Shown: positions 1-12,032, counted from the stretch's first letter. The stretch: DNA of 64,000 bases from Phoenix dactylifera (GCF_009389715.1 NW_024067681.1:868001-932000); one strand, 5' to 3'. The notes: generated by a model not told the origin, from the sequence alone. A program made the numbers and translations.

Positions 1-2071
1 CGGTGTAGACAGAATAAGGTAATAGGTTCACACTTGCTCCTAGGTCTAATAGGGCTCTCCGAATGATGGTTTCTCCTATTTTAATTTCAACAGTGGGGCA
101 ACCAGGGTCCTTGTATTTTGGGGCAATCTGTTGTTGAATAAGAGATGAGGCTTGTGCCGCCATCACAGCTTGCCTAGGAATGCTGGTTTTCCTTTTCACC
201 GTGGTTAGGTCTTTTAAGAATTTTGTATAGGAGGGAATCTGTCTGATGGCATCTAGGAAGGGTAAATTTATTTGAACATTTTTAAAGACTTCCATGATTT
301 CATCGTACTGAGATTTTTTCTTTGAGTCTTGTAGTCTACTAGGAAAGGGAGCCTTAGGTGTGTAAGTTTCTATTGGTTTCTCCTCTATTCCTTGTGTTCC
401 CTGTTCTTGTGCCTTTTTCTGGGTGGGATTTGGTTCATGCTTTTCTTCTTTTTCTTGCACAGGAAGTTGGACTTTGTTGTCCACTTGCTTGCCAGACCGT
501 AAAGTGGTAATTGTCTGGACTTCATGGGTAGGGTTTCCATTAGAATCAATCTGAAACTGGCCTCTCGACCCTTGATTCTGTTGTCTACTAGGGTTAGGTA
601 CTGGCTGACTGGGCAATTCACCTCTCTTCCTATCCCCTAGAGAGTTAGCTATTTGGCTCAGACTAACCTCAAGTTTTGCAATCGCTTGCGCATGGAATTG
701 ATTAGTCTGGGTTTGAGCTATGTTGGTCTGTTGTTGCTGTTGGATGAAGTCTTGTTGCTGCTTCATCATGTTAGCCATCATGGCTTCTAATGATGTAGTT
801 TGCTGAGGGATAGGGGCACTATAAGTAGGAATAGGTGGAGCCAATGATTGGTTTATTTGTGATGGACCTATCCTAGGAAAATTCTTCTGAAAACCTGGTG
901 GACCACCTTGATGCTGAATAGGTTCATTTTGCTTGTATGAAAAATTTGGGTGGAACCTATTATCAGGGTGGTAGACTGGGCTGAATGAATTGGGAGTGGG
1001 CTTCTTGAAGGCACTATATGAGTTAAGAGCATTTGCCTGCTCAGCCTTAATGTTGGGTAAACTAGGACAACACTCCACTAGATGCTCAGAACTATTACAT
1101 AAGATACATAAACTATGTGACTCGTGATCCACTTTCATGATTGGATTTAACTCTTTATATGAACTCGGACTAGTGGAAACAGTGAAAGCATCAAACTTTT
1201 TGCTTAAGTTGTTCATTCCAGTCACCAGATTGGACATGACATTTTTGAGTTCTGGATCTGCTTTCATTTCATAATTACCCGGTTTTCTAGACCCGAACTC
1301 ATCTCTATTTACTTCCTCACCATAGCTACTCCAATTTTGGGCGTTCTCGGCTAAGTCAACAAGAAATTCATAGGCTTGATCCGGGGTTTGGTTCATGAAC
1401 CTACCCTTGTGCATGGACTCAATCATGTTTCTATGTGCTGGAGGTAGTACTTTATAAAAGAAGTGGACCAGATCAGCCTTATCAAGCCCATGGTGTGGGC
1501 ATTTGACCAACAAGTCATGATATCTTTCCCAAAGTTGGAAAAATTCCTCCTCAGATTTGCCTCTAAAAGTTCTTATGGCATCCTTAATTTTTTCAGTCTT
1601 TACCATAGGATAGAACTTAGCCATGAACTTCTTAGATAGTTGTTCCCATGATGTGATGGAATTTGAAGCAAGGGAATACAGCCATGCAGCAGCACGATCC
1701 TCTAAAGTCATGGGAAACAACCTTAATTTAATACCCTCTTCATCTAAGTTTTGGTTTCTAAACGTTTGACAGATTGTCAAAAATTTGTTCAGATGAATGT
1801 AGGGTTGTTCACTCTCGAACCCATGAAACTTGGGTAACATGTTTATTGTTGCAGCCCGAATCTCGAATTGGGCTGCATTATTGATTGGTAATACTATGCA
1901 AGTAGGGGGACTAGCAGATGCGGGTGCGAATAATTCATTCAGGGTTCTAATATGTTCACCCATTGTAGAGATCGACGGTTGGTTTACAGTTCGTAGGTTA
2001 TGATGAAAAGTTCTGTCAATCTCAGGATCAAATGGGGTTAACTTATCCCTTAATGACCTTCTACCATGCAT
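1..2071 (-). CDS. Athila-type Ty3/gypsy gag-protease polyprotein, 5' part, open at window edge
   Basis: Translating the minus strand from the ATG at 2071 gives one frame of about 690 codons with no stop down to base 1; I checked every codon. The N-terminal half is a plant retrotransposon gag domain, with hallmarks such as LRLFPMTLEDRAAAWLYSL, ITSWEQLSKKFMAKFYP and EEFFQLWERYHDLL. A CX2CX4HX4C zinc knuckle (CILCNSSEHLVECC) follows near 1070-1110, then a Gln-rich linker. The last visible part reads LLDLGASVNLLPYSVY, the aspartic protease active-site region in the DLGA form usual in this lineage. Reverse transcriptase and integrase would lie outside the window. The intact frame suggests a fairly young copy. 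The family is assigned from gag and primer-site style, so the Athila lineage is likely rather than proven. Confidence 0.85.
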   Translation of the reverse strand, partial: MHGRRSLRDKLTPFDPEIDRTFHHNLRTVNQPSISTMGEHIRTLNELFAPASASPPTCIVLPINNAAQFEIRAATINMLPKFHGFESEQPYIHLNKFLTICQTFRNQNLDEEGIKLRLFPMTLEDRAAAWLYSLASNSITSWEQLSKKFMAKFYPMVKTEKIKDAIRTFRGKSEEEFFQLWERYHDLLVKCPHHGLDKADLVHFFYKVLPPAHRNMIESMHKGRFMNQTPDQAYEFLVDLAENAQNWSSYGEEVNRDEFGSRKPGNYEMKADPELKNVMSNLVTGMNNLSKKFDAFTVSTSPSSYKELNPIMKVDHESHSLCILCNSSEHLVECCPSLPNIKAEQANALNSYSAFKKPTPNSFSPVYHPDNRFHPNFSYKQNEPIQHQGGPPGFQKNFPRIGPSQINQSLAPPIPTYSAPIPQQTTSLEAMMANMMKQQQDFIQQQQQTNIAQTQTNQFHAQAIAKLEVSLSQIANSLGDRKRGELPSQPVPNPSRQQNQGSRGQFQIDSNGNPTHEVQTITTLRSGKQVDNKVQLPVQEKEEKHEPNPTQKKAQEQGTQGIEEKPIETYTPKAPFPSRLQDSKKKSQYDEIMEVFKNVQINLPFLDAIRQIPSYTKFLKDLTTVKRKTSIPRQAVMAAQASSLIQQQIAPKYKDPGCPTVEIKIGETIIRRALLDLGASVNLLPYSVYT

Positions 2072-3266
2072 ACATTTTCCACAACTTAATTAGACTCAAT
2101 TTTTTTTTAAACGAAATCCTAAAAGATAAGAAGAAGGGCTAGACCAAGATGACCACAATCAACACCACACAACAATTTGACCCTATTAGTCTTAGAGCTA
2201 AGTGAGGATTAGTAGGTTCTTAAATCTAGTTGCATAGAGACTTATCAGGTTAAAAAAGTTCCTGAAATTCTCTCTAGATTAGACAGCTCCTAATCTCCCT
2301 TTCAGATTAAGCTTGAGCTTACCAGTTAAGTGATCCAGTAACCAGTGACCAGGAAAGTCCCGGGGTGTGCAGTGGTGCCAGAAGGGATACACCGATACCA
2401 CAATACCCGTAACAGTTCTCACTGTTGTAAAACTTTCCTAGACATCACCAATTACTAAATCCTCACTGGAGTGGCTTTCAGCCGCTTCTTTCCAAGAGCC
2501 TAATTGAGCTCGAAAATCTTAAGGCCAATGTCTGATTTGATTTTAATTTAATTTGGCTTAGAATAAGTATGCAATGTGGTGATTTTTGGGCTAAGGACAA
2601 GTAATGACTTCCCGACCTTATCTTTTTAATGGGTTTTGCCCTTAAATTATTTTATGCAAATGCTTAATACTAAATGCAACAAATAATCAATGTTTTTTTT
2701 CAAAGTTTATGCAATGTCATTAGGTTGTATTGATTAAATGAGCAAGCAAATTTTTTTTTTTACTTTTACTTTTTTTTTTTTAAGCAATAACTTGAATGTA
2801 AACTAAACACAATCCTTATGCGTCAGTCAATCTCCGAATACCCGTTGAATAAGCTCTGGAGATTACACCGTGAGGAGCCCCAATAGAGGTATGATCACCT
2901 CGGAGGATTGCACCCTATCAATTACTAGCAAAAATAATATTTTTTGAATTTAATTAATTTTTTATTTTTACTTTTTTTTATTTAAATTTCAAATTTCGAA
3001 TCACAGAATTCGAATTTTGAATTTAAATTTTTGAATTCTTGAAAAAAAAAATTTTTAAAAAAAAAAAATTTTTTAATTTTTTTTTTCTTTCTTTTTTTTT
3101 AGAAAACTTTAATTACGAATTTCAAATTTCAGAATTTAATAACTACGAAATTACTAACTAAAATAATCAAAATAATAAAAATAAAAACTTACTACCGGAG
3201 TGCGTTCACTCCGGGCATCCAAAATCCAATTTGATCTTCGTGATCGTTCTTGCTTCTCGATTTGCC
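2072..3266 (-). other. Untranslated leader between primer-binding site and gag of the Athila-type element
   Basis: About 1.2 kb lies between the primer-binding site and the gag ATG on the minus strand. It has no long open frame and is AT-rich, with long A and T runs at 2940-3110. A leader of this length is common in Athila-like elements. Confidence 0.6.
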
Positions 3267-3284
3267 TCCCCGGCAACGGCGCCA
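3267..3284 (-). other. Primer-binding site, tRNA-Asp type
   Basis: The minus strand reads TGGCGCCGTTGCCGGGGA, complementary to the 3' end of plant tRNA-Asp including CCA. It lies six bases inside the proposed LTR end, as expected for a Ty3/gypsy element transcribed leftward. Confidence 0.85.
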
Positions 3285-3290
3285 AAATTC

Positions 3291-5143
3291 TGTTCGTCTA
3301 ATTTCTGTCCACCTAAAAATATGCTAGACAGATCGTTGTTAGAACCGACGAACAAAAGTTAAATTTAATTTACTCTTACCTGTTCTACTCGAAGAATAGT
3401 GGTTGTAAGAGGTCGATCCACAGGGAGGCGATTGGAGTTGCTTAAAAATTAGAACGTTCACTCGGATTTGAAATCGATTTTTGAATGATAAAAGGAAAAC
3501 ATTATTTTGAGGATGTTGAATGTTTTCTAATTGAAATTAACTAAAAGACAAGTACTTAGATTCGAAAAGCATTTATTTAATTAATCAAAATAAAGAGCTT
3601 TGGCATAAATTAAAATAGACGACACTAAGAAGATTGAAGCCTGAAGCATAAATTTCATAAAAGAAAATTAAATATATTGCATCAAAGAAAAATTAAAAGA
3701 TTGCATAAAAGAAAAAAAATAGAAATTAATTTGAATCTAGAACAGGGATTGCATGAAAGAAAATTGATGGATTTCATAAAACGGAAAACTGATTACAAAT
3801 AAAAATGGAGATTAGAGGCCTAATACTTCTTCTATTTTGCAAATCAAATAAAGAAAGAAAAAATAAAAACAAATTACTTCTCTTTTCCCTCTCTCTCTCT
3901 CTCACAGTGGAACATAAAATACTAATTTTCCTTTTTTTTTTTCTTTCTTCTTCCCAAAAGAACAGAGCATCCCCTGTTCTTTTCTTTCTCTCTTCTCTCC
4001 CAAGCCGATGGCCTCCCTTCTCCCTGGTTCTTAGCCTCCACCGAGCACACCCTTCTTCTCTTCCTCCTTCTCCTTTTATAGCCGCGGACGGGCGCTTGAT
4101 GCGGAAGGGAGATGGCAGACGCGGTGAGGACGCGGGTAGGAGTCGATCACGGGATGCTTGCAGTCGGACGCGGGGATCACGGGATGCTGTGATCTCGGCT
4201 TGAAATCGAAAGGGAGGAGATGCAGTGGGCGGACGGGATGCTTGCAGCGCGTGAAGAACGCAGGCGTTGCTGGCATGTGGTGGAGACGCGGTGCAGACGC
4301 GGTGAAGACGCAGTGCAGACGCGGTGCGGGATCACCGGAGATTGGATCACGGCTGGGGCTTCCTTCTTCGGATGCTGGGATTTCGGGCGTTGCTGGCACG
4401 GTGGAGCTGATGATGAAGCGTGATCCGTGGACGATGGGATTCCGGGAGGTGGGGACGCGGATCCGGGCTGCACTTGAAACGGGCGGAAGGGATGGGACGG
4501 ATGCCACGGCTGGGATCACGGAAGAGCTGAGAGCGTGATCGTCGGGAGGAAGGAGACGCGCGGGATGATGCCGTTGAAGATGCGGACGCGCTGCTGGCAC
4601 GCGGTGGGTGGCACGGTGAGAACTTCCTTCTTTGGTAGGTGGCCTGCGGTGCGGGGATTTGGTCGCAGATGGCTAGAGACACGGTGGCGACACGCTGCGG
4701 GACCCCTGCTAGCATCACGGAAGAGCTGGCAGCGACGGGAGAAGAGGAAATGGGTCATGTGCCTGCAATGGAATTGGATTTGGAGGAAGGTCTGGGAGAT
4801 ATCAAGTTCCGTCCAATTAGATAAAAAAGAATAGTGTGATATGGAATTTGGCTTGTAGACGGACGGGTCATCTTTCAAGTCATGGGTTACCCAGCACCTT
4901 ATGGCAAATTTAGATTTGTCCAAAATTATTTTCCAAAGGCTCAAAAGATATGGATCCGATTCGGATCCGAACCCGACTCGGACCCGATTTGAATTCAAAT
5001 TTGTACTCAATGTGCATTTTATCTCTAATTTATACTAATCTATGTTAATCCAAATATAATATTAATCTAGTGAATTTATTATTATCGGTTAACAATAACA
5101 CTCATTTTAGTAACATGTAGGTCGCACTTTTGTGCTCTCATCA
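3291..5143 (-). repeat. 5' LTR of the Athila-type Ty3/gypsy element
   Basis: On the + strand the repeat begins TGTTCG just beyond the primer-binding site and is proposed to end in ...CTCATCA at 5143. In element orientation it runs TGATGA...CGAACA. The left border is well supported by the primer site. The right border is inferred from the TG...CA rule and a typical LTR start, because the partner LTR lies outside the window. The interior holds a GC-rich block (about 4080-4740) full of GACGCGG and GGATCACGG words, which gives overlapping open frames on both strands. I read these as compositional, not genes. Confidence 0.55.
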
Positions 5144-5591
5144 ATCGCACGGGGCTTAGAGAGTACGCTAGATTCTTGAAGATTCTTCGGTTATTGGCAT
5201 TTTAGTTGGATTAGTTAGATTATTTGATTTATGTTAGTATATGTTACTTTGAAACTATTGTAAGAACTATTTGAATAAATTAATACTTAAATAAATTTTA
5301 AAAGTTTGTCATTACTTTGATATGATCTGTAGCCTTGCATGCCTGTACGGTCCATCGTACAGGTGTGTGGCGTCTGTCGCGCTCCGAGTTCGGGCGTAAT
5401 AGTTACAAAGTTTGTTATGCATCTAGGATCATTTCTTTGGGATTCATAGTAAACACCTTACAATCTTAGTAAAAAAATACGAAGGGTAGATGGACCAAAG
5501 AAGAGGTAGATCAGAAGTAAGAGATATCCACCGGAAAGAACAAGGAAGGTGGGGTGCCAGGTTTGCCAATCTATCAGCATATTGATTGCTA
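5144..5591. other. Intergenic DNA, nothing recognised
   Basis: AT-rich sequence between the gypsy LTR and a LINE remnant. No gene-like or repeat-end signal was seen. Confidence 0.4.
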
Positions 5592-6040
5592 ATCTATCAG
5601 AGACCACAACGCCAAACTTGTGGCAGCTAGACACCGACAGATCTTCGATACTTCTGTCATTGGAGCTGAGCTTAGAGCTGCAAGGAAGGGCATCTCCTAT
5701 GCAAGGCATGTTCTGGGTGCGGTCTGCTTTTACTTCAAAGGAGACTCGTTTACGGTGATCGAGTAGGTTCGAGGTCGGCACAGTGATGCAGACTGGCACA
5801 CGCTGCTCCACGACACTTGAAGACTATCGAGAGGGTGTGACTCTTTTCGGGCCACCCATGTTTACTTGGAGGCAAACAGTGTGGCTGACTGGGTGACCTT
5901 CTTTGCGGTTCATCATTCCAAAGGATTTTTTTGGGAGAACCAAGTTACTATTCCTTTTTTTTCTAGCTTCTTCTTTTTGATTTTGTTAGCTGCACTCATG
6001 CACATTTTGTATAAGGCGCCGTTGTACCAAAAAAAAAGAG
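5592..6040 (+). pseudogene. LINE (non-LTR) RNase H domain remnant with A-run
   Basis: One + frame reads RDHNAKLVAARHRQIF, then GAELRAARKGISYARHVLGA, then a GDSFTVIE segment, and later HVYLEANSVADWV. This is the order of motifs in the RNase H domain at the C-terminus of plant L1-type LINE ORF2 proteins. At least two in-frame stops (after VIE and after LLHDT) show that it is dead. A run of nine A follows at about 6029-6038 and may be what is left of the poly(A) tail. Only this 3' end is present, as expected for 5'-truncated LINE insertions. Confidence 0.7.
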
Positions 6041-6589
6041 ATATTTTTAAATTGGAACACCTGGAGGGAGGAAGAATTGTTTTAATACTTCAAAGGGAGG
6101 GATGACTAATTGTATCTGACTCTATAACCTTGGCGTGAATGATTGTCCTTCAATTAGGATCCTTGTTCCTTACAGGCAATTCACAATAACTTGGATGCCC
6201 TCCCAAGCTCCACGTAGCTCGACATAAGGCATAGAAGAGTTCTAGATAGGCATTGCACCAGCCAGAGGACGACCTCTATGCTCTCTTATATTAAATCCTC
6301 ACCCACCTCGTGGCCCTAAATCAAACCATCAAAATTCACCTTAACAAACCCTAGTTGGGGGGTTTCCAGCAAACAAGGTTGTAAAGAAGAAGAAGCGAAG
6401 GGGGGGAGGAGGAGCAACACTAGAAATAAAATCTCAAGGATCACACCCAATGTTTAGTGAATTTATAGTATCAACAAGTTTGTAAGAGCAAGAACATTAC
6501 AAATAGAGGTGGGACTAGGATTTTCCATTGGGGTCCGAACATATTGTTGAAAATTAAATAAATTATTATGAAACAATAAATTTTATAGA
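6041..6589. other. Intergenic DNA, nothing recognised
   Basis: No coding frame or element boundary was recognised here. Confidence 0.4.
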
Positions 6590-7445
6590 TAAGAAAAAAT
6601 TATTTAAGTTGTGCTCGATGTTCTTCAGTACAATAAAAAACATTTATAATAGACTGTACTAAAGGTTTTGGTAGTTTCGTTCTCTATATGTACAATCAAA
6701 TAATTAAGAGATATATCCATTTTATTCCAATGTCTTGTTTTCATGTATTCATGGTTAACAATGCATGCTTTGTAGTTAATATTGAAATTGAAAGACTCAA
6801 TATGAGTCTATGTAAATGATCTGTGAGTGAGTAAATCTCTAATTTTCTTGACTTCACCAATCCATGATCGAGTTCGCTAATAGATGATACATTTTTCAAT
6901 TCTGAATGTTGTGGCACATTATGTTCTTAGTGTTGTAATTGAAATCTTAGGTGATTTTTTTTCTTGTTTAGTGAAATCTTTAGGATAAAATTTTTCAGCC
7001 AATCTACAAATATCATCAATTTTAACATTCCATAACCATCTATGGGATCAGAAGCCAAGTTAAGATAAGAAGTTCCATTGTGTTTTTCACTAAATCTATT
7101 GTTTAATTCTTGCAATCGTGAGTCAGTTGCAGTAGCAACTATATCTACCAGAAAATGGTGCTCTACGGTGAACTAATTTTGTTGATTCTCCATCCAACCT
7201 TGACCAATAGCGTAGTAAGCTTCCACACTATGAATGTTAGCTTCCACACCAGGAATGTTTATGGCATGATTCTTGCTGAAAGATGTTGCATTTTCATATA
7301 GTGAAGTCGAACCATTATCTCTCAACTCGAACGTTTTTTAGTGGTAGAGACCAAATTCATAGCATTGAGAATATCTTGAGATTGATGCTTAAGAGCTTGG
7401 TAGTGATCACCAGTGATGCTCAACTCGCTCAACCTGCTTAATACG
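6590..7445 (-). pseudogene. hAT-type transposase remnant (C-terminal part, TTF-zinc-finger/DUF4371-like)
   Basis: Translated on the minus strand in several frames, this stretch follows the C-terminal half of plant hAT transposase-like proteins. Pieces recognised in order are QALKHQSQDILNAMNLVSTT, then an ANIHS...YAIGQGWMENQQN segment, then VDIVATATDSRLQELNNRFS followed by a SYLNLASDPIDG block. Last comes a degraded hAT dimerisation region (ISELDHGLVKSRK ... YSLTDHLHRLILSLSIS). Frameshifts and stops separate the pieces, so no functional transposase is encoded. No terminal inverted repeats were found around it. Confidence 0.6.
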
Positions 7446-7484
7446 AATCTCTCCAAAAAAAATAAAGATAAAATAAAAAAATTT

Positions 7485-8035
7485 TGAAACTAGGGTGCTT
7501 TGAAGTCCCCAACAATGAAGCCGAGTACGAGGCCCTTATTACTAGCTTCAAGCTTGCAAAAGAGCTTGAAGTTTGACATTTAAAGGCTTTCAATGATTCC
7601 CAATTGATCGTCAGGTATGTCTAGAAAACTTAGAGGCAAGAGGAGCCATGATGAACAAGTACCTCCAAAAAGTCTAGGATATTTCATCATCCTTTGATAA
7701 GTTCAAAGTACAGTAGATCCCAAGATCTGAGAATGATTGAGTTGATCTACTCTCAAAGCTTGCCACCTCGAAATATGCAGATTTTGGGAAGATGACCGAC
7801 CTTGAAATCCTTGAGAAGCCCGACGTAGAGGAAGAATCCGGCTCGATCATGCAAGCTGATCTTGAACTGAGATGGATCGATTCTTTAGTCGACTATCTCT
7901 AGAATGGGGAACTTTCGGAGGACCGAGGAGGAGCTTGAAGAGTCAAATTCCTAGCAACTTGTGACATCTCTATAAAAGGTCGTTCACTCTACTTCTCCTC
8001 AAGTGCCTCCGACCTTTCGAGGGCTGAACATATAA
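7485..8035 (+). pseudogene. Ty3/gypsy pol remnant (RNase H to start of integrase)
   Basis: The + strand contains FEVPNNEAEYEALI, a signature of the gypsy RNase H domain, then DSQLIV. After that come SSFDKFKVQ, IPRSEND and LLSKLATSKYADFGKMT, and later VKFLATCDI. The order matches the RNase H to integrase junction of plant gypsy polyproteins. Several in-frame stops and at least one frameshift are present. It abuts the hAT remnant on its left, so this stretch is a pile-up of decayed transposons. Confidence 0.65.
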
Positions 8036-9340
8036 ACAGAAAAATAACAAAGGTTCAATAATTACTTAAGATAACAACATTTACTCCACATGACAGTTAG
8101 TGTTATCCCCACTAAACTTGGTATCAATCCACCCCACCTAGAACTTTTCCTTATCTGCAAAATACCCTCCCTATTTCAAATGGAGCCTGATATACTCATC
8201 ACTAAATTTAAACATTGTTGCCGATATGCTTCAAGCTTCACTCTTTATCATTTTGAAATGCATGCCTTCAAGATATTGACAATCTTTGGTTTTCCATCTT
8301 AGAAGGATTGGAATTCATGAAGCACGACACCAATGGATTGCAAAATTGCTTTAGAATTAAATAAAAATGTCACTATAATTATAATACAAACTACTTGAGA
8401 CTTTGCCCTTGCTTTTTGAACTACCATGAGTTGATTTGTAGGTTGAGAAAAATTATTAAGCTATAATGCCCTAGTCCCGTAGAGCTCAAGTAAACTCCAG
8501 AAAAAAATAAAAATGTAGACAGTAATTTAAAAGGTTTGATTGGCACTTCAGTTGGAAATTGTTAATATAATACGTGTCATATCCAGTTGTCCAAGTTAGT
8601 CATGACTTTCTTTGCACATCATTTTTATCCATAAGATAAAAACTTTTTTTGATTAGATGGTCCTTGGGTAGATACAACCCATAGCTTCAGTGTCACGCAC
8701 AACTTGTAACTGGGGTGGGATCATCTGCACAGAATTCCACACAACTGAACCATTTTTTTATACATAAGACATAAGCTTTTTGATTTCTCAACACTTCACT
8801 AACTATGATGAAAGCATGACCAACTCAAATCTTCCAGATCCCTAAGAAAGCAATTTAGTTTGTAATATGGCCACCAAGAGGGCAACAATGACGCATGCCT
8901 AAAATAATAACCCACTGTTTACGAAAACAGCCATGGAGTCTACAGTGTGAGAAACCAGGGCCAAGAGTACTGCCCACGAGGCCTTCATGGAAGACTTTGA
9001 AACTAAGAGACAGGAGGAATATCATACAAAATTATAGTAGTAAAAAATTAATTCACCAATGAATTCGAACAAATATAAAGATATTTTAGTGGGGCAGTCA
9101 GATCCACCGCATGCAGTAAATAAACAAAAAGAAAATTTAGTCTGAATCTCTCCTCTGCATTGAATACGTCTACTACTAGTTGGAGATGACGAGGTCGTAG
9201 TCTTAAAGATCTTGGAAAGATCGCATCATATGACATTGAACACAAATTTAATTTAAATTCTTGTCATACAGATTAAGGATATTTAGCTGTAACTTGCTGC
9301 ACGCTGAGTTGGACTAACGACCACACGTAGTCTTTCAGCT
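8036..9340. other. Intergenic DNA upstream of the first sugar-transferase-like exon
   Basis: No gene or element was recognised. The last few hundred bases would hold any promoter for the exon at 9341, but no clear TATA box was seen. Confidence 0.35.
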
Positions 9341-9556
9341 ATGTTTGCAGTGCAACCGACCGTCGGCGGCACTGCCTCTCGGCCGCCGGAATCCGGCGGA
9401 GGGGCCCGCCGCAGCCTCACCTTTCTCCTCTTCCTGGCCGCCGTCGCGTTCCCCTGCGCCGTGCTCTACCGCGCCGCGGCCCCGATCGCAGCCCTCCCGT
9501 CCTTCGCTCGGTGGGACTCCGGCAGCACTCCCGTTGTGATCTCGGCCGTGGAATCG
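9341..9556 (+). CDS. Duplicate first exon of a nucleotide-diphospho-sugar transferase (alternative first exon or relic)
   Basis: The ATG at 9341 opens a GC-rich 72-codon frame ending in codon TCG directly before a consensus donor GTGAGT at 9557, so the splice phase is 0. The product has a short N-terminal tail and one hydrophobic anchor containing [18 protein letters not shown]. Apart from small differences, this block is shared with the first exon at 12613-12873, which also ends at phase 0. No second or third exon follows before 12565. It can therefore be an alternative first exon joined to the exon at 14255, or the surviving exon of a broken tandem duplicate. The sequence alone does not decide. 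Confidence 0.6.
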
Positions 9557-10429
9557 GTGAGTGTCATTTTTTTTTTTATTCTCTTATTTTGGTTCGATGG
9601 ATACAACGGTAATATTGTCCTTGGCTCTCCATTTTTTTTTGTTGGAAATAATTTGGTAATATTATCTTTGGCTCTAGTTTAAGAATGAACTGAGCTGAAG
9701 GGAGTGATCAAGCTGAGCTTGAATCCGGCCATGTTCAAGCTCAGTTTGAATTATTATCAGTTAGTAACTTGTGCTTGACTTGCAGAGGCAAAGACAAGCA
9801 TGGAAGGATCTATGCTGAGCTGAACTCGTTTTATTCACGAAGTTGTTTGATGAAAAGCAATATGAGGTTACTCGAGTAATCAGACTAACCTCAAGCCATG
9901 ATGTCTAAGTCAGATTAATCTAAGAGTTTGAGGAAATTTAAGAATTGTACAATTTGATATAATGGAAAAAACTAGATTAGACTGGGTGTTGATCTGATGG
10001 ACAATCAGTAGGAGTACTCATGATATAATTGTATGAACGGATTTTTGTAGATTTCTCTTTCTTTTGGATAGAAGGATCCCTACACAATGAGCTACACAAT
10101 GGGGTACCCTCCTCTCAAACAACCCTAGGAACCGATTTATGTTGCCACGTATGCGGCGGATGGTAGATTAAGATCCAATGCCTCCTTATGTTATTGAACT
10201 CTTCCCTGAATGTAATTGGGAAAGGATGCAATACTTAGGATCATTTGCTGAGATAGGACATCCATTAATCAACCATCCATCCATGTATTTTAATTGCTAT
10301 ATGTGGCGATGCAAACTATTTTCATAACCCTAATACCATGGGATTTGGTCATAAGCCACTTGGTCCAGACGCCAAGGGCTTTACTAACTTTATAAGTTGG
10401 TGATGGGGACATTAGAGCTCCTCATTCAG

Positions 10430-10890
10430 ATGATGGAGTCAATTAGTTGCTTTTAATTTTGGTCGAGTTAATTTGATTAGTTGCTTTTGTTATTGGTCGA
10501 GTCGATGTGGTTATTTGCTTTTGCTTTAGTCAAGTTAATTGGGTTAGCTGTTAAGTCGTGTAATTGGGTCGAGTGATTGGTTTGGTATGTAATCAATCGA
10601 TTGACCTAGTCAACCGATTGAGGGTCTAATTTTGATGTCGTTAATTGTTTGACCTCATGTAAGGCCTATATAAAGGCCACTCTTCTTATGAATTAGGCAT
10701 TGAATGATCGAATAGAAAACCCTAGCCTCCTTTCTGCTTTTTCCTCTTTCTTCCTCCTCTTTTCTTCTTCCCGCGTCTCTATAATTTCCTCTTTCTCCTC
10801 CTTCTCTTCTTCTTCCTTTTTCTTTCTTCTTCCTACAGTGGTCCTCCATCAGTTGGCATCTTCAAATATCAAAACATATCAAGAAACATA
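10430..10890 (+). repeat. Possible degraded LTR with TATA box
   Basis: Short repeated words (GTCGAGTTAATTTGATTAG-like, about three times at 10440-10540) lead to a TATA-like CTATATAAAGG near 10667 and a long pyrimidine-rich tract. The end is CCATCAGTTGGCATC, which loosely resembles an LTR end followed by a primer site. No partner repeat or internal region was found, so this is tentative. Confidence 0.3.
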
Positions 10891-12007
10891 AAAGTTGGGA
10901 TCCACTCTACTCTATGATTGAACTAAAGAGTTCTGGTCCTCTATCACAAACTATCGTTGTATTATCACCATGACTTTCATTAAACAGGGCCTAGGGAGGA
11001 AGAGATATCAAAGGTCATAGTACCTTGCTCAATGAGGACCATCATGTGGTACATCAATGATCCACATTTGAAAACAAACCACTCTAATTCACTTGAAAAC
11101 TGAAAATGATATGCATAATATACATGTGTTTATTCAAATATTAAACAAAATTGAGATGAACATGAGCAAGTTAAACAATTCTCAAGCAAGGGAGAAACTA
11201 TTGCAAGATTCAAGACTCATCCCATTTACTAATTATTAAGATAGCTCATCATGTTGGAGATCATGCATACATATGTTCTGCATGTGTATTTGACAAAAAA
11301 AAAAGAAAAAGGAAAAACATGAATTGTTTGCTTGATTGACCACCCAATCTACTTTACTCCTTTCTCTTGTTCCTTTGGAAAATTTGTACAATCATTTCCT
11401 AAAAGATTAATAGGAAGGATTATCAGATGTCTAGAATGGTTACACAAAGATTCCACACTTATTGCATGGTCTTCGGTCTAACAACAAATTAAATTATTAT
11501 CAAAATATTCTAATTTTCTCAATCCACCAAGATCTTTCTATAAAAATAAACAAATAATTATCAACGGTTGCAGCTGTGTGGCTATAGTCACCTGAAGAGT
11601 AGAAAGAATTTATTAAAATTTATTTGCACATGTAATTGAGCCAAGCTAGAAAGAGCTTGCATTTGGAGGTCAAATTTGATTTATTAATTATTTCATAGAA
11701 CTTAATTCTAGTTAGTTTGAAAAGAGTTTAATATGAGTCTACTTGATCAACTTCATTATAAAATATTGAGGTGAAATTGATTCAACTTCATATCTAGCTT
11801 GAATCAAGCTCATTTCAAGCATGAATTGGATCTTTCTTTAAGCTTGAATGACATTTAATTGGTTCAAACAAATAAACTCAAAAAACAAATTTTTTTTAAT
11901 TATAAAATTTAATTCTAGAAAAGTACTCACAATACTACAAAGCACGATGCCCTATAATATAACATTCTAAGTAAGCCCGGAATCAAAGCTTCCATTTAAT
12001 AGTATAC

Positions 12008-12032
12008 ATTATATATATATATATATATATAA
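12008..12032. repeat. (AT)n microsatellite
   Basis: Uninterrupted AT dinucleotide run in AT-rich DNA. Confidence 0.9.

Noticed and set aside
4076..5010. Overlapping open frames on both strands
   Set aside because: They lie in the GC-rich core of the gypsy LTR and share repeated words; the products look like low-complexity sequence.
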